From: Lycorma delicatula
Lineage: Eukaryota > Arthropoda > Insecta > Hemiptera > Fulgoridae
Assembly (NCBI RefSeq): GCF_047948215.1
Contig: NC_134456.1
Coordinates: 198,102,034 to 198,166,033 of the forward strand
Direction: 5' to 3'
DNA: 64,000 bases
Numbering within the stretch: position 1 is the stretch's first letter; every line of letters starts with the position of its first letter. Made by a program: the position numbers and the translations under genes. Positions 12,360 to 23,068 of the stretch are shown here, one piece after another. Under the pieces are notes generated by a model that made no database searches, had not been told where the DNA came from, and was given only the letters and a program-made list of their open reading frames with translations.

Positions 12360-12705
12360 CAGGGTTGAATCAATGTATATAATGCATTGCTTCAGGACAG
12401 AAAAGAGTAAATTAATTGTAGCTATAAAATTCTTGTTCCTTTCTCTCTTGTAGCTGTGATTCATGTAAAGCACCTATGTTAATAGAAGAGGCACCAGACC
12501 TCTGAACAATGATGTTCAGTCTACAGTGACTGTGGTAAACAGAATGAATGAAGTTGTTACTTGTAGAGTTAAATATCACCTCAATTTTAATGGACTTGGC
12601 TTGCTGATATGCAATCACATATTTCTCTCAATGAAGAAGACTGAAAACCATTTCACACCTTACTTTCCATTATAAGGTTGGCCCATGTCTCGATTACAAA
12701 AAATT
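12360..12705. repeat. Unclassified dispersed repeat, copy 1
   Basis: It shares order and wording with 27130-27490: GTGATTCATGTAAAGCACCTA versus GTGATGCATGTAAAGCACTTA, then an AGAAGA/AGAAGAG stretch, and later CTCAATGAAGAAGAC versus CTCAGTGAAGAAGAC followed by TTCACACCTTACTTT versus TTCTTCACCTTTTCT. The two diverged copies lie in different introns. No ORF, terminal repeats or tRNA-like promoter were recognised. Confidence 0.6.
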
Positions 12706-13519
12706 TACTCCAGCCTTCATAGGATCCTTATTATTCTTAAGAATGCTAAATCATATTTTTGAAGTGAGTTGTAATCATATTAAGTCATGTGTAACTGTTA
12801 CGATATGGTACTTAACAAACATTTAATCAAATAGTGCATTTCAAAGGATTTTCTTGCATGTAAATAGTGTGTTAAGAATCTGAGCAAGACCACCCAGCTG
12901 GGTTACCATTCCTTAGGTATGATAATAATTTTATTTATTTCTTTACTCTCCACTGTGATTGATATTAGTGTTAATTAATATCCTGCATGTCTGTTTAAGA
13001 AAACTTATTTTGTAATCAAACTTAAGTTTATATTTGAGTATTTTGTAAAAGATTAAAACCTTATAACATGGTCCTCTAGAACTGTATATATCTCTAGAAC
13101 AAGTATAACAAAACTGAATCCAAGAATGGCAAGTAGGGTTTCATTAGGCACCATTAATAGTTTCAGAATCCATTTTAAATGAAATCATAATGGTACCTTT
13201 TCATGAAAAATTGTTATTTATATCTTTTAATCTTATCACATTTAGTTGAGCAGAAAACATGACTTTCACTTAATATAGGTGTTCATTTTCTATTAAAACT
13301 TAAATTTAAATATGAATAATATTTAAGCGTAAAATAATGTAAATAATAATGGTATTACATGATAGTAATTAAAACTTTTCTTAAGGGGAATCAGGTATAA
13401 TTATGTATAATAATGTAAACAATTTTTAAACCATACACTAAGTATGGTATGTATTAAAATATTTTATTAATTGCATAACAAATAAATTTATTTATTTGTT
13501 TGATTTATTTTATATTTTT

Positions 13520-14480
13520 CCCAATATTCTAAAAAAATTCTGTGAATTGACTCTCCAGCTTGCTCAGATCAAAGGTATGATCCATCTTTATCCAAACAAT
13601 ATGAACGTTCAATGTTTTAGACACTTCTGTAGCTCCAAGACATTTACATAGTTTGTTGATAAGCTGATTCAATTCATCACTGCCTATTTTTTTATATTTT
13701 TTTTTAATGATCACAAACCATAGATTTAAAAGCAGAAATGAATGGCATCAATCCAAGATTTCCATAAATTTCTGGATTGAGAAGTTTGTCAGCCTCTGTT
13801 AACTTCCTACAAACCGTTACACCTTCTTCTTCTTCTTCTTTTTCCTGTTTAGCCTCCGGTAACTACCGTTTAGATAATTCTTCAGAGGATGAATGAGGAT
13901 GATATGTATGAGTGTAAATGAAGTGTTAGTCTTGTACATTCTCAGTTCGACCATTCCTGAGATGTGTGGTTAATTGAAACCCAACCACCAAAGAACACCG
14001 GTATCCACGAACCGTTACACCTGAAAAACATCACTTTGACATTTTTAGGTACTAGTTTCAGTTTGTATGGCCAAGGTTTTTTCACAACCAATAAGACAAA
14101 TCAATCCATCCCAAAATAAATGTTTTATGTAGGCTTGTAAAATATGCAGTTCACTTTTTTATGAAACAAATCTTTTGTCTTTGTTGAAAATAGCTGGATT
14201 TACAGTACTGTGGCACTCTAGCTTTTTTGTCATTACCAACAAACAAAACTTTTCATAATTTTTTCAAATCTCCATAGGTTTTCAACCTAAATATATGATC
14301 AACAAGGCAAGCCTCATCTATACTGCTTACTGCAATGTTATTTTTCTTGTTGTCTTGTTTACTATTGTCCTGACAATTTCTTAATTCCCGCCAATGGTAT
14401 AAAGCAATAATGGCAGGGAAAATATGATGTTGTTGTTTGTTGACCATTCACAATGAGAAGGATTTTAAAATCTGAAGCAA
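13520..14480 (-). pseudogene. Unrecognised coding-like relic, split by a SINE
   Basis: The minus strand upstream of the SINE (14447 down to 14022) reads as HHIFPAIIALYHWRELRN, SSIDEACLVDHIFRLKTYG and LKKL, then with breaks KVLFVGNDKKARVPQYC and a KNVKVMFFRCNG-like piece. Downstream of the SINE it continues with RKLTEADKLLNPEIYGNLG, LMPFISAFKSMVCDH and, after a frame break, IGSDELNQLINKLCKCLGA and a SKTLNVHIVWIKMDHTFDL piece. Joining the two sides across one copy of the SINE target duplication gives a nearly continuous reading. The amino-acid composition looks protein-like rather than random, but I do not recognise the family. Stops and at least two frameshifts mean it is not functional as read. 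It could be a processed pseudogene or a transposon gene. Confidence 0.35.
13825..14009 (-). mobile_element. SINE with GAA-type tail and 13-bp target site duplication
   Basis: A 185-bp insert is flanked by perfect direct repeats AACCGTTACACCT at 13812-13824 and 14010-14022. On the minus strand it starts CGTGGATACCGGTG and ends with (GAA)n, so it reads right to left. Its 3' domain (CATCCTCTGAAGAATTATCT, then ACCGGAGGCTAAAC) matches the 3' domain of the SINEs at 16151 and 20113, although the 5' part differs. It is probably 5'-truncated, because no complete tRNA head is visible. Confidence 0.85.
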
Positions 14481-14499
14481 ACTTGAATGGATTATTATT

Positions 14500-15715
14500 A
14501 TGATTACACAACTCAAATATCATCTTGTTATTTGTCTACATCTCCTTTATTCCAGGCACTACACATATCATAATCAATCTACTAAAAATTACTTAATGTA
14601 ACATAACCTTAAGTTCATCATGTAACACTCAATACATAACAAAAATACTATTCTTTACATATATGAAAAAAATAATGTGTGCAATCCAAACTTTTTATTC
14701 CCCCCCCCCCCCCACCCACCCACAATCCTCCTGAAACCTAAGTCAATGAAATCATTATTTATATTATTTTATGCATAAAGATTATTCATAAAATGTATTT
14801 ATATTCAAGTTTTAGTAAAAAATGGAAAAAATAAAAAAAATTTAAGTAATGATTTCTCAAAAAAATAGTACTGTAACAATTTCATTTAAACTGGGTCTTG
14901 AAACTATGAATGGTGCCAAATGAAACCCTGCTCCCTGTTCATGGCTTCAGTTTTGTTATACTGTCATTGGTTCTAGAGCATCGAGATTATTTTATTATAG
15001 AATATTGTATGATTACTGTGGAATTCATTTTTTTTGCCTTTTAAATTAATTCTCATTAAAAAAAAATTATACTCACAATCAATATGCTATTCTTTAGTGT
15101 TTTCTGATCTTTTTTTTTTAAATAAATTACTGAAAAATTCTAATCTTTTTGAAATTCTACAAGCTATCATTACTGATTTTACTTATTATTTATTTGTAAA
15201 ATAGTCTAAAATGGTTACTGATGGATCATACACAGGTTGACTATTTATTTAATCAATATGAAAGTGCATATTAAAACAAAAATTGTTAGCACTCTGATGA
15301 GTCAGTAGCCATTAGAAAACTACATGGCTAATACTAACCAAATGATAAAATAATGTTTTACATAGAGTGAAACGCGCAGAAATATTTGTTACAGAAATTA
15401 AAGCTAAAATACTTCATTAGAGATTAATTATATTCCTAACAACTAAAAATGACACGTATGAAACATTTCTTCTAATACCTAAACTAACTGCATCACTTAA
15501 TACTTAAATTGAAACTTTATAATCATACAATTATCCAGGAAATGAAAATGGATCCCACCTAGTCACAAAAAAGAAACAACAGTAACACATGAAGGGTTAA
15601 CATCAGGGCTCATTAAGACATATATAACTTTCAACAGCTATTTACTTTATTTTTTTTATAGACTAACTTGTAAAGAATATACTTAAAATATTTTTAATTT
15701 ATCTTTTTTTATCAG
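14500..15715. other. End of intron 2
   Basis: AT-rich. It contains a short C-run with CCCA repeats (14700-14723) and ends in a T-rich tract plus ATCAG acceptor before 15716. No gene is seen. Confidence 0.5.
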
Positions 15716-15921
15716 GTCTTGGAGCAGTAGAAGCAACAATGTTAAGTTATGTAAGTGAAGTAAGTGAACCTAAATTACGAGGAATGCTTGTGTCAATCGA
15801 TGATGTTGTTGAATATATTGGTTATATGTTTATCCTATTCTTGGGTTCTTTTGTGGAATGGAGAACAGCAGCTGGCTTAAGTGCTATAGTTCCTGTATTG
15901 TCACTGATAGCGATGTACCAG
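15716..15921 (+). CDS. Tret1-like sugar transporter, internal exon c (TM4-TM6)
   Basis: Two bases complete a glycine from the previous exon, then 68 codons follow. The exon encodes GLGAVEATMLSYVSEVSEPK and LRGML; the Y.SE.SEPK.RG block is the conserved TM4-TM5 loop motif of sugar porters and is typical of the insect Tret1 group. VEYIGYMFILFLGSFVEWRT (TM5 and start of TM6) and a hydrophobic run to MYQ follow. It leaves in phase 0 at donor GTTAGT. Reading through the donor would add only seven residues before a stop, so an intron-retained product would be truncated. The acceptor has a strong poly-T tract. Confidence 0.9.
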
Positions 15922-15958
15922 GTTAGTAAATTCATCCTACAATAAATCAGGGGTTACG

Positions 15959-16127
15959 GGCGTCTCCAGCTCAAAACAAAAAGGCAGCTTTCTGAATTTA
16001 AATTCTTTCATGGTGGAAGGATAGTCAATGAGGGGGTGCTATGTGATAATATTTCTCATAGCACCCCCTCATTGACTACCTTTCCACCATGAAAGAAGTT
16101 ATATTCAGATTTTTACCTGGAGATGCG
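15959..16127. repeat. Foldback element, long inverted repeat with 13-nt spacer
   Basis: The arms fold on each other: 16003-16043 (TTCTTTCATGGTGGAAGGAT to GGGGGTGCTATG) pairs with 16057-16097 with two mismatches. The pairing continues outward more loosely through CTGAATTTAAA and its partner, to CTCCAG near both ends (about 15964 and 16120). No ORF. It resembles a small foldback or MITE-like element that sits 38 bases after exon c. Confidence 0.75.
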
Positions 16128-16150
16128 ATAATACACAATAACAAAACGAA

Positions 16151-16308
16151 GCCGGCCTCTATGGCGTGAGTGTTAGCATCTCGGCCTTTCATCTGAAGGT
16201 CCTGAGTTCGAAGCCCAGCCAGGCATGTCATTTTCACCTACACAATCATTCATCTCATCCTCTGAAGCAATACCTAACAGTGGTCCCGGAGGTTAAATAA
16301 AAAAAAAA
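16151..16308 (+). mobile_element. tRNA-derived SINE, full length
   Basis: It starts GCCGGCCTCTATGGCGTGAG with an A-box-like TGGCGTGAGTG, and a B-box-like GAGTTCGAAGCCC follows about 50 bases later. After a unique middle it has the shared 3' domain (CATCCTCTGAAGCAATACCT, then GTCCCGGAGGTTAAA) and an A-rich tail. Flanking repeats AATAACAAAACGAA (16137-16150) and AATAACAAAAGGAA (16309-16322), one mismatch apart, are the likely target duplication. The internal RNA polymerase III promoter is inferred from the boxes. Confidence 0.85.
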
Positions 16309-16389
16309 ATAACAAAAGGAAGAATAAAATATTTATTTAAAAAATAAAAATTAATTTTTTAACAATAATTTGTTAGGATTAGATGCAAA

Positions 16390-17340
16390 TTATCTAACTA
16401 CAGCTTCAACTAATTGCACATTGTTAGGAAAAAACCCATTGTCGTGAATGCTTAAAATAACTAACCCATTTAACCTGTTTTTACCAATGGTGCTTCTTAG
16501 CCATGTTTTAAATCGACAAAGGGAGCTAAATGAACGCTCATTAGTTCTTGTTGAGCAAGGCTATGAAAGCAATATCAGCAGAGCCTGATAGCTGGGAAAA
16601 AACAATTCATTCTTTTTTGTAACCTCAATTATGTCTGGCACTTCCTGTACTGTATTCTACATTTTGAACCACAATTCCCTTTCTCCTTCAATGTCTTCTA
16701 AATTGTAGAAAGTTGCACAAGATGAAATACTTTTTCTCCATTTCTCCAATGAAGCACCTTTCATGTTACTTGAATGGAAATTTAGCAATGAAAATGCAGG
16801 CAATTTGTCTGCAGAAAATCTGACAGAGAATTATTAGAGACCTTCAAAGTATGGAATTATTAGAGAACTTCAAAGTTTGGATGGATTTTTGGCTGGATGA
16901 TTGCTTCTATGCTTCTGTCAGCCAACAATGCGAATGGCAGTTATCAACATTCAAATGCATTCCAATGTCACCTGCTTTTTTTTAAAAAGGCAGTCATGAT
17001 GTTCTCCGTATCTTCCCGATGAACTCATAGCATGTCAAGAATAATATGTTGGTTGGCTTTGACTATGTCAAGCGTCTTCAACTGAAGTGCATTTGCTACA
17101 GGTTACAGTATAATGGAATACTTTGCAATTAATCCTATTAACACAATAAATGAAGAGCTGCGTGCTGCTCCATGCATTTGATAAGTGTTTTTTCTTGTTG
17201 TTGTATTTCCCTCTTTAGCTAAGGTCTCTAATGCGGTAACAATACCTAGAAAGTGGTGAAAAAAGAATCCCAACCACCTCTAATTGTTCTAGCTTACAAC
17301 AGAAACAGCTCATAATATTTACAGAAAGCCCCTTTGAATC
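16390..17340 (-). pseudogene. hAT transposase relic (ZMYM/TTF-type)
   Basis: The minus strand ends in a clear C-terminal hAT dimerisation segment: ERSFSSLCRFKTWLRSTIGK, then NRLNGLVILSIHDNG and a stop at 16390-16392. Further upstream, pieces such as LQLKTLDIVKANQHIILDML (near 17090-17030) and ENIMTAFLKK (near 17000-16970) fit the region that precedes the catalytic end in zinc-finger MYM-type or THAP-associated hAT proteins. The reading is broken by stops and frameshifts, so the gene is dead. It is a different hAT lineage from the one at 8728-10690. Its left neighbour is a SINE; its right neighbour is an R1-type LINE in opposite orientation. The 5' limit is approximate. Confidence 0.65.
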
Positions 17341-17881
17341 GCTTTGAGAAAGCTAGCCTTGGTGAATATGTATTCAGCCACTGGTGATTGAATCTTCTCA
17401 TGAGGTGTTTGGCATCTGCCGCAATATTATAGTTCTTAAAGGTATCCAGACATTTTCCAAGAGACTTTTTTTCTTATAAACCAGCATAGTTCTCACCAAG
17501 CCAATAAATTTTCCAATATATTGGAGCAAGGCCCCCCTGCCTTTGACAAAATAGTGGTGGAGCTTCTTGTTCCTTCTCTTGGGTGGATGTGAAGATCGTC
17601 ATACAAGTTTTCAATCACTTATCATTTGGACGATACTTCCTGGTATGTTAGAAGAAGGGAATAAATGATAAAATTGTCACCATCCTTGTACATGGTGACA
17701 AGGATACCACTGTTTGCTCATCTTACAGGCCCTTGATGTTAGTGCCAATTCTTGGTAAGATGTTCGAAGGTCTTCATATAAATGAGAGGTTGACTTTGCG
17801 TGGTCTATTGATGGGAAATCAGTACAGACCTGGAAAAGGTACGGAGGATGCAGTGCTTAAAGTAATGAGTACTGTGTCTTC

Positions 17882-17957
17882 GAGTGTGCCAGAAGCCAAG
17901 ACATGGCTTCTGCCACACTCAAAAGTGCGGAAAACACCCATGTCTTGGGTGTTTTCC
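17882..17957. repeat. Two adjacent hairpins with mutually complementary centres
   Basis: Hairpin 1: arms 17882-17898 and 17904-17920 (17 bp, one mismatch), loop AGACA. Hairpin 2: arms 17929-17940 and 17946-17957 (12 bp, perfect), loop TGTCT. The centre of the first (CCAAGACATGG) is the reverse complement of the centre of the second (CCATGTCTTGG). They lie inside the reverse transcriptase relic. Confidence 0.85.
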
Positions 17958-18928
17958 TGGACATTTCTGGAGCCTTCAACAATCGGTTGTGACTCTCTGA
18001 CATTTATCAACTTCAGAAACAAAAGTGTACCGTGAGTGAATTGCATTTATTGCAAAGTTACTTCAGTCATTGAGGTGTTCTGCTCCACAAGGGTGGCCAT
18101 GAGATTTGTAAGGCGCTATCCAAGGGTTATCCCCAGAGCAGCTTGTTTGGTCCCTTGTTGCGAGTGGTGGAGTTTGATTCTCTTCTGCGGCTGAGGTTGC
18201 CCTGCTGATGTTGCATCATGGCTTCTGCTGGTTGAAGAGTGCTCGCAGAGGGAGGCCACTCAAGCATGTAGGATACTTGAGCTGTGGGGTCATCAACACA
18301 TGATGATGTTCAGCTAGGAGAAGACCACAACGATGCTACTCAAAGGCCGTTTGGCAGCGTGGCGTAAGCCTGAGTTTCAATATCAGGCCAATGTATTAAG
18401 CATGTTCAGGTTCAGAAGTACCTCAGGTTGTTTCTTGATGAACAAACTGCAATTTAAGAAGCACCTTCAGTATGTCGTGGAGAAGGCCTACAGTGCCTTC
18501 TTTGGAATTTGACATGTCAATCCTGATTGGGTTCTTAAATTTAAGACCATGAGTATCCTTTATAGGGGTGCCTGCAAGGCAATTATGCTATATGTAGCGC
18601 CCATTTGGGCAGATAGAAAAAATTTTAAAGCTATCGGGATATATTACTAAGGGCTCAATGCCTTATACTTTTAATGGTAATGGAAGGTTGCCGCACTATT
18701 TCATGGGAGGCAATCTTGGTGATTGCAGGCATGAAACTAATAGACCTGATTGCGTCTGAGAGGTAACTGCGTTATATTGCTTAGAGGTCAGGATAGTTGA
18801 CTTCAGATAAAGTTTGGGAAACTGATCAATATGGGAATGCTTTATGGCAGGTCAGATGGGATGGGATGGAGAGTGAGCATTATACGATGAACTCTTCCCA
18901 GATGTTGGTTTGCAGGGCGCCTCTTGAG

Positions 18929-18958
18929 TAAACCCGAACAGGAATGTGTTCGGGTTTA
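18929..18958. repeat. 12-bp perfect hairpin in LINE relic
   Basis: Arms 18929-18940 and 18947-18958 (TAAACCCGAACA and its complement) with a 6-nt loop, in the 3' part of the R1-like element. Confidence 0.8.
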
Positions 18959-20112
18959 ACCAATTTCTTTCTGAGCATGGTATCTCCAAGGACAGAATGA
19001 AGCAATTCAGCCTGGTGGATTCTGGTATATGGACAGCTGGACGACACCTTTCATGTGCACTAAATATCAATTAATGCACAAAGAGACTATTTGTCGGCTC
19101 AATATCATTGGGTCAATGTTGGACCTCAGTGTGAATTGGAGAAACCAGGCTGAATGGACAATTGTGGAAAATTTTGTTGTTTATTTGGCAAAGGAGAGGA
19201 TTGTGGTGCAAATCTAGCATTTTACATGGGTTTGCCCTGTTGTTGTTTTGTCTTAGTATTTCCTTGTTTTATGTTTTTGTTATTTGTTTTCTTTTTTGTT
19301 TTATGTTTTGTTCTACATTCTTCTTTTTTTTTTAGTATAGTTCATTGTTGCATGTTGAACTCGCCTAGTAGGTATTTAAGATGTTTTTTGTTTGTTTTTA
19401 TGAGTTCTTTAGGTAGTAGTACACCTATTGGAATGACACATGTGCCATTTGCATCAGTAGTATCATGACTGAGGCAAGATCAAGGCTGAGAGATACCTTC
19501 TGCCAAGGTTTTGAAGATGACCTCCAGTAAACCAGTAAAGCTCATCAGGGCTAAGAACGGAGAGGGTGGTGTAGCAACCATAACCATCATATGGCCAGTG
19601 TTTTCCCCTATGGGGTCACGATGATCTTAATTCAAATATATAATTTTTATCATATAACATTAAAAACTTCTGGAAGAATCATCAGTGGAAAATTTATTGG
19701 ACACGCAGACATTTTTTAAAAACCACTTTTTTGAGTACGGGAACCCCAAAACAGATATTACCATATGTCCATGTCATAATCATAAATTTGAAATAAGGTA
19801 GTTAAATGTTTTCCTTTTTTTACTAATTCAAGATAAACTAGAAACGAGCTGATTTTACTGATATAAAACCCGAGCAGTTGCTAAACGCAATATAGGTGAG
19901 TCAAGCAGTTATAGCAAGGTTCTTGTGGAGGAAAGTAGATGAATGAATGGCTGTAAGTAGAGGAAAAAGCTCCTTGATAGAATAGATTTGCTATAATTAG
20001 ATCATGTTTTGAATTAATTTTTAACTGTTTATCAAAAGTATTGATTATTTAGAAGAACTTAACAAAAATTGTAAACTTAAATATGAAAATATTTAATGTT
20101 AAAAGAATCCCT

Positions 20113-20271
20113 TTTTTCAGCCTCTGGGACCGCTGTTAGATATTGCTTCAGAGGATGAGATGAAATGACAATTTTGTAGTGTGTAAAAATGCCATATATG
20201 CCAGGTATTTGAACCCGGGACCTCCAGATAAAAGACCAAGACAATACCACTCATGCTACAGAGACCGGCAC
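20113..20271 (-). mobile_element. tRNA-derived SINE, full length, with 12-bp target duplication
   Basis: On the minus strand it begins GCCGGTCTCTGTAGCATGAG, with A-box-like TAGCATGAGTGG and B-box-like GGGTTCAAATACC, and ends in the same 3' domain as the SINE at 16151 (CATCCTCTGAAGCAATATCT, then GGTCCCAGAGGCTG). Perfect direct repeats AAAAGAATCCCT at 20101-20112 and 20272-20283 flank it. Same family as 16151-16308, opposite orientation. Confidence 0.88.
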
Positions 20272-20934
20272 AAAAGAATCCCTAGTGGTATAACACTTGG
20301 AAGCATAGAAAGATAATCAAACACTGAAGAATAGCAAATTTTAAATTATATTGCTTTTAAAGCAAGAGCCTTGTTTATGTAAATTTACAGTATACATATT
20401 GTAAGTTAAATAAAAGCATGTAATAATGTCACAGGAGGCTACTTACCAAAAAATGTTCTAATATCCATTCAATATAATAAAGTGGATGGCAGGCGGCTGG
20501 CACAAAAAAACAGTCATAAAAAATTTCACATTTCTATCATATTGTGTAATGAGATGAGAGACTATTCTAGATAACTCTTGTTGCCACAAGTAAGATGGCG
20601 TCAGCATCTAACAGTAGTTCTTAAATCTTCTCACCCATGATGCAAATATCTCTATTTTGTAATTAGTTTCTTTCAAAATGCAGTTTAATTTTAAAATTTG
20701 TTATTTATATTTTTTTTAATTTATTCCATCTTGGAAGGGAGTCTGCTCGTCTGCTACCCTTTGAATATGCCCATGCAATAAATGTAAATTTATCACATAT
20801 GTTTATAAATCTAATAAAATTATTAAATTTTACCCGGCTTTAAAATTGATAAAACCCAATACTTCAGTCATTATTTATAATACTTTTATCAATCAATACT
20901 TTAATCAGAAGAGTAAATAACTTACGAGGTGCGA

Positions 20935-22238
<1,304 letters not shown>

Positions 22239-22240
22239 TA

Positions 22241-22945
22241 TTTATTATTCGCTATAAAAAAAGAATAAAAGTGTATGATTTCTGCAGGGAGGATTCTTTA
22301 TCTGAAATAGCTACATATATGCAAATATTATTTTTACAAATGTTCTTGAAGCATATATACCAAATCAACAAAGAGAAAAGCATTTGTTTGCTTTGTTAGA
22401 TTCATTCTCAGGACTGTAATGAAGAATTACGTAAATTTAAAATTGTATAAAAAGATTATACTTTCAATTTATAAATAAATTGTTCTTGCCTTTTATGTAT
22501 TTGTAAAAGATCTTTGGAAGCTCATTTTATAATTCCTTTTTCAGTGGAGTACCATTGGTTTTGGTAATGATAACATTAATGTATCAATGTAAAATAGTGT
22601 TACGGACAATTGTACTGAAGAAAAAACTTCATAATTAGGAAGTCTTAAAATGAACTATTAAAAGAACAATTTCCATTTAATTTGTGATAAATACTCGTAT
22701 TGTACTAAGTGAGGTAATTTATTATGTTTAATCATTTTAAAGTGTTATTGTGTTTCATCATGCTACTCAGTAAGTTTGATATTTGATTCATGAAAATCCA
22801 AATTTTGTTGTATTCTGTAATTCAATATTACATTAGATCTTACTTATTTACAAGTGGCCTTTCTATTTGCTAAAATTTACAAACTATTTTTTTTTAATGA
22901 CAAATTAATTTTAATAAACAAATAAGTACCTAAACAACAGGTTTA
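22241..22945. other. Intron 3 interior, no recognisable feature
   Basis: AT-rich, no repeat or ORF that I can classify between the mariner and the SINE-like fragment. Confidence 0.5.
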
Positions 22946-22949
22946 AAAA

Positions 22950-23055
22950 TTAGTATGCAGGCTTCCAGATCATTTGGTCTTAGTTTGAATTCCTGTCCTA
23001 AAGGTCTGAACCTAGTTTGAATTCCAAATCTGGCATTTATTTACATGTTATTTCC
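22950..23055 (+). repeat. Possible SINE fragment
   Basis: It contains AGTTTGAATTCC twice (near 22983 and 23015) followed by CTGGCATTTATTTACATG, resembling the B-box and first unique part of the tRNA-derived SINEs nearby. It is short and diverged, with no clean ends. Confidence 0.35.
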
Positions 23056-23068
23056 TACTACTACATAC

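Larger units (their letters stand above)
17600..19640 (+). mobile_element. R1-clade-like non-LTR retrotransposon, 5'-truncated and degraded
   Basis: Broken reverse transcriptase reads on the + strand: SSYRPLMLVPILGKMFEGLH (about 17715-17775), then RGLLMGNQYRPGKGTEDAVL (17800-17860), GVFLDISGAF-like text near 17950-17990, KGYPQSSLFGPLL near 18130 (the QGS.LGP.LW block), KTTTMLLKGRLAAWRKPEF-like text near 18310-18375, and a thumb region with AYSAFFGI and KTMSILYRGACKAIMLYVAP (18545-18605). The order and wording match R1-type LINEs, which copy by target-primed reverse transcription. The endonuclease part is missing, many stops are present, and the 3' untranslated part runs to about 19640. The 100-codon ORF at 17733-18035 is a remnant. 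The element contains a striking set of local inverted repeats, listed separately. Confidence 0.7.

Noticed and set aside
15739..15945. Exon c extended to the stop at 15945
   Set aside because: The GTTAGT donor after 15921 joins in frame to exon d and gives the expected PETP motif; the extension would truncate the transporter.
16151..16220. A functional tRNA gene at the SINE head
   Set aside because: A and B boxes are present but stems do not pair and the sequence continues into a SINE body with A-rich tail and target duplication.
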